A stretch of 64,000 bases of DNA, from assembly GCA_000827205.1 (NCBI GenBank), contig KN832558.1:1104239-1168238 (forward strand), in the 5' to 3' direction. Under the pieces are notes generated by a model that searched no databases, was not told the DNA's origin, and saw nothing but the letters and a program-made list of their open reading frames with translations. The translations under genes were made by a program, and so were the position numbers. Shown piece by piece: positions 1 to 9,730 of this stretch. Within the stretch, counting starts at the first letter, position 1, and each line of letters starts with the position of its first letter. This DNA is from Plicaturopsis crispa FD-325 SS-3. Its lineage: Eukaryota > Basidiomycota > Agaricomycetes > Amylocorticiales > Amylocorticiaceae.

Positions 1-2211
1 GACCATGTAGATGATCTGCTCAAAGCGGAATCGCTTGTTCCGACCGTTGTAAGTGGGGCATTTTGATCCTTTATCCGCACCATTGACTGACATGGATATA
101 GAATGCATTTTCTGAAAGGCTTTCCAGTTTTCGGTTCGACCTCTTCCTAATGCTCGTGGTCGATCTCATGCACGAGTTCGAGCTAGGCGTCTGGAAAGCC
201 TTGTTGACGCACCTTGTGCGAATCCTCCACTCGCTAGGGCGCAACACAGTCTTATTATTCAACGAACGGTGAGGCCACGGTCAACAATACTCAACATAAT
301 ACCCATGTACTAACATCATGTGTAGTTTCCGACAAGTTCCTACCTTCGGGAGGTCTACTATACGCCGTTTTGCGCACAATGTAGCAGACATGAAGAAGCT
401 TGCTGCGAGAGATTTTGAAGATATCCTGCAGGTATGTCTCCAGCATGTCCTCCGGATGGCTTGCATTTGCTAACGCGCAGAACTGATGATCGCAGTGCTG
501 CATCCCTTGCTTCGAGGGGCTCCTACCCGCACCACATGATGAGTCGGTGGCGGACCTGCTGTATCTCGCAACATATTGGCATTCCCTCGCCAAACTGCGC
601 ATGCATACAGATTCGTCGCTGAAGGTTCTCGACAAGGTGACGGTTGCGTTCGGTCAAGCGATACGTCATTTCGCGGACGTGACGTGTCCAGCGTTCGACA
701 CTGTCGAGACAGACGCCGAATACGCTTCGCGTGGCCGTGCAGAGCGCCGAAGGCAACAAAAGGCTACAGAAAACTCGAACGGACAGGCAGCATCCACTAA
801 CACTCCCATGGGGAAGCGACAGCGTACGTTCAACCTTCAAACTGCGAAGCTTCATTTTCTCGGAGACTACGGGACCCAGATTCGGTTCTTTGGGACCACC
901 GACTCGTACAACACCCAGATCGTGAGCTGTACTATGTTATCGCAGCGCTGAGTTGTTTCGGTTTACAATATATATTTTAGGGCGAGCTCGAGCACCGCGT
1001 TGTAAAGAAGCGTCATGGCCGTGGCAGCAAGAAGCATGTAGTACCGCAGCTCGTCAAATTAGATGTGAACGAGACGGTGCACGATCGTATGGCCGAAGAA
1101 CTAGCTGCCGCATCTTCGCCACCCCCCGCCTTCAAAACAGACGTCGAAGACGTTGGCAATTTGGAGGATATGGCTCGGCATCACCGAATAGCTGCAGGTG
1201 TTGGAGAACGCATATATTTGGGTGACTGGGTACAAGAGCATCGTACTGATGCTGCGTCGAAGGTCTGTGAAGTTATAGCATCAACTTTTGTATGCTAAAT
1301 AAGCATAACAGGACTTTCTACCACGGCTTAAATCACATCTCCTGGCTCGTCTACAAGGCCACGTATCTGTTGGAGACGAGCCGCAGTTTCAGCCGGAAGA
1401 ACTCTCACAAATTCATTTTCAGTCCGACTGCATTCACCGGCATGCGACAGCCACATTCAACTACACGACCTATGATCTTCGGCGGGATCAAGACACGATA
1501 AATCCCAGTAGGGACCGGCGAAATGTCATTGTACTCTCAAACGAAGACCGCGATGACGAGGGACAACCACCGCATCCCTTTTGGTATGCGCGTGTGCTCG
1601 GTATATTCCATGCTAATATTCTCTATCGTGAAGACCTCAAGCCGAGGAGGATGGAATTTCTGTGGGTCCGATGGTTCGGTCGTGATCTCGAGTGGGCCGG
1701 CGGTCCTTCCGCTCAGCGGCTGGATCGTGTTGGCTATGTTCCAGAGGATGATGTCTCGGGGGCGTTCGGATTTTTAGATCCTGCTGAAGTGCTACGGGCG
1801 TGCCATCTGATACCCGCGTTCGCTCTCGGACGGACTACGGACTTGCTTGGAGAATCCCTTCTCGCACGAGACTCGGCTCATGGTGACTGGACCAACTACT
1901 ACATTGATAGGTAAGTGTCGTTAACCATATGCCATGCTCTTCAACTACTAATGAACCTTAGATTTGTTGACCGGGACATGATGATGCGCTACCTTGGCCT
2001 TGGGGTTGGACATCACAATCCCGTAGGATTTCCCTCCGAAATGGATGCGATCGATCCCCCTCTAGAGCAAGATTACAGCGCTCCTCCCAGTAAAACTCCT
2101 CGATCCGCGATGCCCACTGTTAATGATCCTCTAGAAGAAATCGAGGTGTCCGACTCCGAGAGTGAAGACATTGACGACGACGACGATATCCCTGATGGAT
2201 ATGAATTCTAA
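1..2211 (+). CDS. Plavaka-type DNA transposase, 5' partial
   Basis: This is the C-terminal part of a Plavaka (CACTA-like) cut-and-paste transposase. Coding continues off the left edge. Exons read by splice sites are 1-48, 102-268, 326-431, 496-921, 981-1262, 1312-1910 and 1962-2211, and all junctions keep frame. Diagnostic stretches are VVDLMHEFELGVWKA (about 138-190), a PCFEGLLP block after the third intron, and HFLGDYGTQIRFFGTTDSYN followed by GELEHR across the 922-980 intron. The protein ends in an acidic Asp/Glu/Ser tail. I see no frame break in the visible part, so the copy may be recent. The family is known as a basidiomycete-expanded DNA transposon group. The call rests on motif recognition, not on an alignment. 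Confidence 0.85.
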
Positions 2212-2497
2212 CCTGTTTCCTTTTCCGCCAATGTCACCGTGCGTATTCGTTCGACTCCATCTCTAACCTGTATCTACTGATATGTTTCTCCGTAGCATAC
2301 TTTTAGCCATCGGATCTCAGATGTGCCAGTAGGTGCCAGCCCGTTCTGTTGATATGATCCAAACTCATGTCAATAAGGCTCGAACGATAAGAATCAGGAC
2401 CGCATCACCATCACTGTACGCTTTTCTTCTCCATCCCCCCCATCCTGGGCAATTGTTTGCCAGGCCTACAGAATTTTCCCATCGATTTGCTTCTTAG

Positions 2498-4148
2498 ATG
2501 GCTCGCAGCTCCCGAACAGGTCACAAAGACCACCACGGTGACCGTGGCCGATCAAGATCTCCTCGTCGCCATTCATCTCATCCTCGTAGGGGGCAGCACG
2601 GTCAGCCAACATCGCGCGACAGCAATTCGCCGTCGGGTCGTTCTCAAGTACCTCCACCTGGGTCATCTGATGCATCCGGAAAGAGGTGCAGTCCTGAGGA
2701 GAATTCGGAGGCCAAAGACGATGACCGTCCCACCTCTAAGTAAGTCTCAAGTCTGCCAGCCGACATATACTGACCAATGTATCTACAGATTCAAAAAGGC
2801 CACTACCGCTGAAGCTGAAGATGATGCCAGCGTCTTTAGATCCAAAGGGGCTATCTTCGGTCGGTATGTGGACATGTGGACGTCGTTCCCCAAGATCCTG
2901 GACACGGGAATAACCCGGGATCTTGACGAGAGTGATGAGCAATACACGCACGAGTACGCAATGATCATACTCTTCGAACAACGGCTCACAAGATTGTTTT
3001 CAGTGAGAACACGACCTACTATACATATGTAGAGCTCGTCAGGCTCTTTCCCCAGCTTCCAATAGAGATGGACAACATAGGCTTGAAGGGTTCTGCTGTG
3101 TGCGGCCGCCTTGTAGGTTCCCTTGCATGCTTTCACCGTGCATTGATGCTCACTGCTACACCCTATACAGCTCAACGATGGGCGCAAGACCGCACGCTCT
3201 CGAGACGTGTACGGAGTCAAAGACAACATCTCGAAATGGCGCAAGTTCGATCCTCCGTTCCCGGGCGACAAAGAGCGTCATCGTTCTGGCTTTCATCACG
3301 ACCTGTGCGGGATGCTTTTGTGCCCTACGGCGTTAGACTGGAACGATCCAAAGTATGTCAACGTCGTCGATCTTGTCCACATCGAGCTGACATCTCTTTG
3401 TAGGGTACGAGAAGGCTTGCGCCAGCATACGATCATCGCTGGTCCCGAAGATCTTCCTCTGTTGCTCTATGCGAACGAGCAGTTCGTCGCTACAGACATG
3501 TTCGCCGGCTTCCTCAAGAACATGCTTCTTGTGCAGGTAGCTGATCTCATTCACACGTTGTATCGTGATTCTTACCTTCTTTTATCAGGCATACTTTCAC
3601 GTCTTCATCGGCCCCAAAGCTGCATTGTCCGGTGATAGTGAGAGTAGCGCGCGCGCCGGGAACGCCGCTCTCCACGGAATTTCAAGTGTATCCATGGCAT
3701 CTATTGCGTATGTTGCGACGATTGTAAGCAAGCCTGTATTGCTTCTCTCCCGGCTCTCTCCGTGAACTCACTCAACCGTGTCGTGCCCAGGTCCGCTTTG
3801 TGTTATCATCTCAAGCCTCTTTCGGTGCCGGCGATCGAGCTGGGCAGTGGCCTTATAGGATGTTCTTCCGCCAGATCATGAGCATAACCGAGCAGATGGG
3901 GAAACGAAGCCGGAAGGCGCTCTTGCAGTGGTGGGACGAGTACGTGTCCTTTTCCTCCGAAAATCTCTATGCATACTCATATTCCCATCTGGAGGAAAAT
4001 CTATGGATCGAGCAAGAACGGGCTAGACGAGAACAGCTCTCGGGGCACTGGGTTACCGGGCACCAGCGTCGCTGCTCAGATGATGTTGGCGGCGGCAGCG
4101 GCGGCTGCCAGGGAGGACACGCCCTCGTCTGACGAGGGCGACCAGTGA
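2498..4148 (+). CDS. DUF6698-type protein of unknown function
   Basis: Eight exons join in frame: 2498-2739, 2789-3002, 3033-3112, 3171-3352, 3404-3536, 3589-3723, 3791-3939 and 3995-4148. The N-terminus is Arg/Ser/His-rich and looks disordered. The core carries features I associate with DUF6698 proteins of Agaricomycetes: FHHDLCGMLLCPTALDW, a GFLKNMLLVQAYFHVFIGP block, a NAALHGISSVSMASIAYVAT block and RFVLSSQASF. The tail after the last intron is WWDEKIYGSS followed by an alanine run. The function of this family is not known to me. It starts 287 bp after the Plavaka stop and on the same strand, so it may be cargo of, or a companion to, that transposon. That link is inference. The start was chosen as the first ATG of the open first exon. 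Confidence 0.7.
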
Positions 4149-4620
4149 GAAGCCGGCTAGCAACTACTTTTTATCAAATATATATTCCATTTCACGCTAT
4201 GGCACGGTACAACGAACCTGGTTCTTTGTGAGGTCGTGACGAAAGTGGCAATCTACTGAGCAATTGAGGGTCCGTGCGATACACTTGCGTACATATTAGA
4301 ACTACATTGGAATCTTACAGTCCGTTCACAATCCCGAGAATAGTGACACAGTTGAGAATGATTTCCGGGAACGCGAGCACATAGCGAGATGCCCAGAAAT
4401 CAGGCGGGCCTTCTATAATGGCTTACGACTGATTTCGGGGATTTTGGACATTGTAATCAGCTCGCAATCGATCGCGAACTTGCAAACTTTTTCCTGATGT
4501 CGGATATCGACCCAACGGTATCTGTTTTTATGTTAGTGCCGGATGCACGAAGGCGTCTGATAGATGGTCCTAGGGTAGGGTCTACTCCTCTGAGAGCATG
4601 CTCCTCAAAGTCCAAACTGT
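4149..4620. other. Intergenic stretch, no gene seen
   Basis: Convergent 3' flanks of the DUF6698 gene and the small minus-strand gene. I see no open frame with splice support and no repeat. Confidence 0.5.
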
Positions 4621-5113
4621 CTACGAGCCGTTCTCCGTAACGGTGTATTCTGCGCTATCGGTCAGGTTGGTAAGCTCGCCAAGATCTCGTGATGAATCCT
4701 GAAGACATATGGAAAGGAAGACATGTGAAACGTCCCCGTGTGTGTGCTGCAGCACTGCGATACCCGAGTAAGATCAAGACGCAAGAAACTCACCTTCCAG
4801 TTCCCTTCGTCGGCGTTCCCAAAGCGATCCCAAATATCTAATGCCTTTTGTTGCGCCAGGTTCGCATATCGGCCCACCGTCGACGGTGTCTTCTTCCTGT
4901 CCCTAGCCCCAGATTTGTCGGAATGGTGAACTTGAAACTGGTAGTAGGTTAACACTTGTTTCGTGCTGTGGCGTCCCGGGCGGGTGAGAGGGAGCGCGAT
5001 AATACGCATGGCATGCACGGCACTTCCAGCTCGTGCCATGCTGGACGACGGCGATGGAATGCAGCAGTGGTTGTAGTGTGAAGCAAGGCGCTCTGAGCGG
5101 CATCATCGTTCAT
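4621..5113 (-). CDS. Small hypothetical protein
   Basis: Three exons fit a short minus-strand gene: 5113 down to 5006, 4937 down to about 4792, and a last exon ending at the TAG at 4621-4623. The 68-bp first intron has a GTATTA donor and a pyrimidine/CCAG acceptor; the second is GTGAGT...TTCAG. The product is about 110 residues and includes PCMPCFQVHHSDK, a basic RDRKK patch, and a helical YANLAQQKALDIWDRFGN stretch. I do not recognise the family. The CxxC pair could bind metal, but this is only a suggestion. An alternative upstream ATG in the same frame lies at about 5212. Confidence 0.45.
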
Positions 5114-5575
5114 CTTGAGTTGCAGACTCGCGTCCGAGACCAGTCGGCACGCGCATGCGCGTGCTTCCGGCAGAGCATCATGTGTTCGCCACAAGTTCGC
5201 CACCTGAAGCAAACCTGAAGTAAGTATGCAAGCTTAGAGCTGTAGAGTCCAAGCAAGGCGCCGTAGGCGTTCAATTTCTAGCGTGCATTAGATGTATACT
5301 GCGACATTTCTGATAGTACAATGTTGATTTCAGGATAATTATGACACCACGGTTGCACCCTCCGTCTCACCCACAACTTCGGCGCAGGAGACTCAGACAG
5401 CTGTCGAAAAGTCAGGCAAAGAATGCCTGTGCTAGAACGAAAGCTGAGCGCTGAGCCGCCACATTGAACCGGATATTTTGTCATAATATCTGAACGGAAT
5501 GAGTTACATGACAAAAATCATAGGTCAAACGTCTCACCAAAACGGACTCAGGACCTATCCAAGCTATTGTGCAGA
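5114..5575. other. Intergenic stretch, no gene seen
   Basis: Lies between the 5' end of the small gene and the 3' end of the ZIP transporter. Short open frames here have no splice context or recognisable motif. Confidence 0.5.
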
Positions 5576-6713
5576 TCAATGACCGTGTCCCACAAGCTGG
5601 CTGATAGCAAATGGAACAGTCATGCCGAAAACGAGAAATGCTACCCGTGTCATGTCCGACATATCGTCTTTGGAGGACTCAGGGTCCTTGTGGTGGCCGA
5701 CAGGCTGCAGGACAGTGGCCACGTAGAGGAAAGTTCCGCCCTGTCGTCGGTGTGAGCAAATGAGAAAAAATACTACGAGTCGGTATATATCACCCACAGA
5801 GACTAGAAGAGCAACACCGGTCCAATTGCCTCCTTTGCCCGCACCCAGGATAGAGAATATCGTGTACGACACGATGGCACCCAGCGGCGTAGACGCACTG
5901 AAGAATATGATGTGTCGCTTGCACTCTGCACGGGGTAATGACGTGGCAAGCAATGAGGTTGTCAGCGCGAGAGCCGTCGGGCCCTTGTGCACGATGAGCG
6001 CAAGGAAGACCACTAAGGAAAGATCGGACAGGGCCCCCAGATTTGATGTAGACAACGCGGACACGCCCAAAGCAAGACCATCTGCCAGGCCGTGAACCAC
6101 AAGACCTAGCGTCAATGGATATGCCTTCCGCTTCGGGTCCTCGTCAGGCGCCTGTCCTCGCCCTGGCGTGGAGTTGTTTTCGATGTACCCGAAGCCTTGC
6201 TCTAATTCTAGTTCCCCGAGCTCCGTGCCCGCGTCGAATTGAACTTCTGGGGGTGCAGCTGCAGCTGGCCGGCCATTGTGCACGGGTAGTGTATTCGACG
6301 GGGGAGAGTGCGAATGCGGCGAAAGCAGCTGTTCCACGACAAGCATGAACGTGAAGCCGAAGAGCAACGACAGTGCTATTTGCCGCGTTGGAAGGTCCGA
6401 CTTCGGGTACGCAGATGCTAGGGTTTCTATGCCTCTGGAGAGATGATATGTTTATTGCATGTATACCAAACTTGATACCGAGCATACGTACTCTGGAATA
6501 ATCACACCCAGCGCAGTCCCGAGGAGTAAACCATTTCCGATAGTCGACAGTTTGGCCATCTGATTTTCTACGGAAATTTCAGCAACTCTTATAAGTATAT
6601 AGGCTACCACTAGACGTACTAGGGAGGACAACGGACAATGGAATAATGCCAAAACCAAAGCAACCGAGTCCCAGACAGGCCGACATGAAAAGTAGGCCGA
6701 GCAGTCCAGACAT
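5576..6713 (-). CDS. ZIP family zinc transporter (ZIP9/SLC39A9-like)
   Basis: Predicted multi-pass membrane protein moving Zn2+ (or related divalent metal) into the cytosol. The N-terminus begins with a hydrophobic segment, MSGLLGLLFMSACLGL, and GIIPLSV; after the first intron come AKLSTIGNGLLLGTALGVI and IPEGIE. The ZIP core metal-site helices are visible as LVVHGLADGLALGVSA and IVHKGPTALALTTSLL, which supply the His/Asp ligands typical of the family. A variable loop with His residues (PHSHSPPS) precedes the core. Introns lie near 6560-6610, 6430-6490 and 5746-5801. The start at 6713 puts the first helix at the N-terminus as in ZIP9 proteins. In animals ZIP9 sits in Golgi and plasma membrane; location here is not shown. 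Confidence 0.85.
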
Positions 6714-7145
6714 AGTCGGGGATGTCGAGGCGGAAAGAGTTTGTGCCCTTCAGTAGGTTGGCAGAATGCTCCTCCAAATACTCCGAGAAAAAATCGGGGG
6801 CTACTGTGCACGGTGCGCAGTCCAAGCTACTCCCGGCGGCCTGGGCCTGGGACGACGAGCAGCCAGAGAACTAGTGTTGCGTTTGGAGAGTTCAGACAGC
6901 GCCTTCAACCACTTGTCGAATAGTCAGTCCAGCACGCGTTCAATGACATGAAAGGGAGCAATTCCGCAGGAGGAAACCGAGGAGGTGGTGGTAGAGGAAA
7001 AAGTAGCGCCCACTGTACGGCAGTGAAACCAAACGCGTCGTCGCGCCACAGCGCGCCACCCCGCGGCGTACAATCTTTACTCTTGACCGCGACCGGAAGC
7101 CTTGTCTTTTATCCCGTCTGTAACACAGCGCCTTTTAACAGCCAG

Positions 7146-8194
7146 ATGGTGAAGCCGCTATCTCTCTCCATCCTTGGCGTCGAGCCTTTGGATGAATTCA
7201 TACGCGAAGTCGCCGACTTTATCCACCACATGATCAATACGCGTCCGGACTTGAAGGGCGCGCAGGTGGAGGTCGAGGCAAAGGTCGGGGTCCTTAGGGA
7301 TAGACAGAGTGGAAAGAGGCTGGAACTTCCTTTACGAGTCGAAACAAGTACGCCACTCCTCGAGATGTCGCAGAGTTTGAAGCCCTAACACAGCAGCACT
7401 CAGTATTAACGCCTGATTCCATTGATTGTCGCTTCGAATCGAATATGTCTGTGGTGGGTCGTAAACGCTGCTTCCACTCCGTTCTGTGCTCAATGAATAT
7501 CCAGCATCAGCACAAGCATTTCAACACTTTGCTGAACAAACTCAAAACAACCTCTGAACAACCGTCCTATCCCGCATCGCCCCTCAACTATGCCCATCTC
7601 TACCTTGTGGACTCCTTTTACAATGCAGAAGATGCCCACAGCAGAGATAAAATCAGAGTAACTCGAGACGAAAGGACAGGTGCTGTGACTGACTGTGTCA
7701 GGAAAATAAGGCTAGGGGATTTGAATGTTTACAGCCCGAAGAGGGCAGCGGATTGGCGAATAAGCGTGAGCCTTGAGGTGCCCGGCAAGTGCTGTTTATT
7801 ACTGCAACATATTTTGCCACGCTTACCCGTCCATATCCTAGTACCACCGCCCACCGGGTCGCCTACGCACACGCGCCGGAAAGACCGTTTAAGTTACACC
7901 CACGAAGAATTTGTGATTGACCTTACCCAAGTGACGGCATCACAACCATCCGGAGGCCCTGTAAGTCACCTTCGTCTTTCATTCGTGTAGAATATCCGGG
8001 ACCGAAGCTGCCCACAGCCAGAAGTCCTTCACGAGCTCGAACTCGAGATTGCACGACCTCAATTCCTCCTCGCATCTGCGGCCAGGCGTGGCGACCCGAA
8101 TATGCCGGAGGAAGAGCGCAGTGCTTTCGATGACCTCATACATGCATTTGTGAACAACGCCAGGATATTGGTGAGAAATGCTGAAGGGTGGTAA
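7146..8194 (+). CDS. mRNA-capping RNA 5'-triphosphatase, Cet1/Ctl1 family
   Basis: Metal-dependent RNA triphosphatase that removes the gamma phosphate of nascent pre-mRNA before guanylylation. It belongs to the fungal tunnel-fold (CYTH) family, unrelated to the animal enzyme. The first glutamate strand is seen as GAQVEVEAKVGVLRDR, the middle as ILTPDSIDCRFESNM and KIRVTRDE, and the last glutamate strand as VLHELELEIARPQFL near the end. Six exons join in frame. One intron, about 7778-7838, starts with GCAAGT and ends CCTAG, so it is a GC-AG intron. The start at 7146 gives a compact protein beginning MVKPLSLSILGVEPLDEF. An in-frame ATG at 6948 would add a Gly/Ser-rich extension, and I cannot exclude it. 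The ZIP gene diverges upstream, so the 6714-7145 space is probably a shared promoter. Confidence 0.88.
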
Positions 8195-8305
8195 TAATTG
8201 GTCTCCGTTATACACATGTATTTAATGCTTCACCTGCGAACCTGTGAGCTTTGTATTGTAAAATGCAGCGTAATACGAGTGGCAACTGTATGCATTCAGA
8301 CAGAA

Positions 8306-9730
8306 CTAGAGATACTGCGTCCCACCACTGCTGAGTGCTACATGGAGACCGTGTTCCTGTTGGCACTCAGTGAGCAGCAAAATCCGCTGAGCCGACGGCG
8401 GATCCCCAGAGTCCAGCTCGAGGCGTTCGAGACGAGCCACCTCTGCCCCTCCCTGTCGACCTGCAACCCCCAGTCGAGCGTGCAGCATACCGGACAACGC
8501 ATTGTCCGAGAAATCTAGAGAACCGCGCATACGAAGGACACGCAGCTGCGGGACCATGACAGGCGTAGTGCACACCATGCGTTCAAGCACACCATCTGTG
8601 ACGGTATTCCACGAACTCCGCTCGTAGATCTCAAGCTCCACCAATTCGGACATGGCTACGAGACACCCGACGAGGTCGATATCGTTGACTGCGACTCGCA
8701 GGATGGAGAACCGCGTTAGGCGGCAGCATGAGCGGACGATGAAGGAACGGAGGACCTCTCCCTCCCATATAGCGTGACGGGGCGATTTCGTCTTCGCGCT
8801 TCCTAGGGTGAGGCTGGTGAGCGAGGGTAGAGTGATATGGCCCAGCGTGCTATGGAGCGTTTCGGAGGATATTGGTCCGATTGAAAGTATGGTCACGGAG
8901 GGCGCCAGGTACTCGTCGTCCATGAGCTGCTCGTGGATGGCAAACGATAACGGCGTAACACAATTTACGGTATAGTCTATGAGGTTCGGAGAGGACTGAA
9001 GCACGCGCATAAAGTGGTTAGAGCTCCAGAGATCGATGTTGATTTCGGTTAACTGTGCCCAAGGCACGTCGATGAGAAACGGGAATATGCTGGAGCCGAT
9101 ATACAGCTTGCGCAGGGAGGGCGCGCGAGAAAATGCACGGATAGGCTGTTGCCAATGGACAGTACAGTCGACATCTAGGGCAAGGGAGTGCAGGAGCGGC
9201 AAGCGATCGTAAAGCGCCTCGTTCAGCCTCTTCAGAAATGGTCGAGGTAGGAAGAAGTCGATGTGTCGCCACCGTGGCGCGTACGGTACGACGACGTCGA
9301 TCACGGGGTGAACAACAAGACTCCCGTCATCAGGATATGGGTCCCATCCAACCTCTGCCTCTTTGGTGACTCCGTCATACGAAAGCTCGATGTTGAGTGG
9401 ACGGTTCCCCGTGTGTGCGAGCCATGATGCCATGAGGGCCGCATCCTCCTCTGGTCTGTGGGGCCCGAACTTTAGAAAGACAGAAGACCAAAGAGCGGGG
9501 GTACATTGTGCGATCTCCCGCCATTGACCACAGACGTGTGTTAACAGTAAAGGTGCGTGGCGAAGACTCGGTCTCGGAAGGGCCTTCTCCGGATCCTCGG
9601 GGAGGCATGCGAAGAATATCTCGGTCCATAACTCCGGTGGAAGTTTGTTAGCGACGCGTCGGGTGGACGAGTTGTCATGATATGCAGTACTATCGGTGTT
9701 GGAACCGGATAGCAAAGGATCAAATACCAT
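8306..9730 (-). CDS. F-box protein with LRR-like C-terminus
   Basis: A single exon encodes 474 residues. An F-box lies at about residues 27-75 (NKLPPELWTEIFFACLPED, then LLLTHVCGQWREIAQCTPAL), the usual Skp1-binding module of SCF ubiquitin ligases. The rest resembles the leucine-rich C-terminal part of the large Agaricomycete F-box family, with repeated short Leu-rich segments such as LTSLTLGS and LRVLRMRG. It probably selects an unknown substrate for ubiquitination. The start has the only sensible ATG before the F-box. The 3' end approaches the Cet1 stop with only 111 bp between, so the two genes converge tightly. Confidence 0.85.
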   Translation of the reverse strand: MVFDPLLSGSNTDSTAYHDNSSTRRVANKLPPELWTEIFFACLPEDPEKALPRPSLRHAPLLLTHVCGQWREIAQCTPALWSSVFLKFGPHRPEEDAALMASWLAHTGNRPLNIELSYDGVTKEAEVGWDPYPDDGSLVVHPVIDVVVPYAPRWRHIDFFLPRPFLKRLNEALYDRLPLLHSLALDVDCTVHWQQPIRAFSRAPSLRKLYIGSSIFPFLIDVPWAQLTEINIDLWSSNHFMRVLQSSPNLIDYTVNCVTPLSFAIHEQLMDDEYLAPSVTILSIGPISSETLHSTLGHITLPSLTSLTLGSAKTKSPRHAIWEGEVLRSFIVRSCCRLTRFSILRVAVNDIDLVGCLVAMSELVELEIYERSSWNTVTDGVLERMVCTTPVMVPQLRVLRMRGSLDFSDNALSGMLHARLGVAGRQGGAEVARLERLELDSGDPPSAQRILLLTECQQEHGLHVALSSGGTQYL

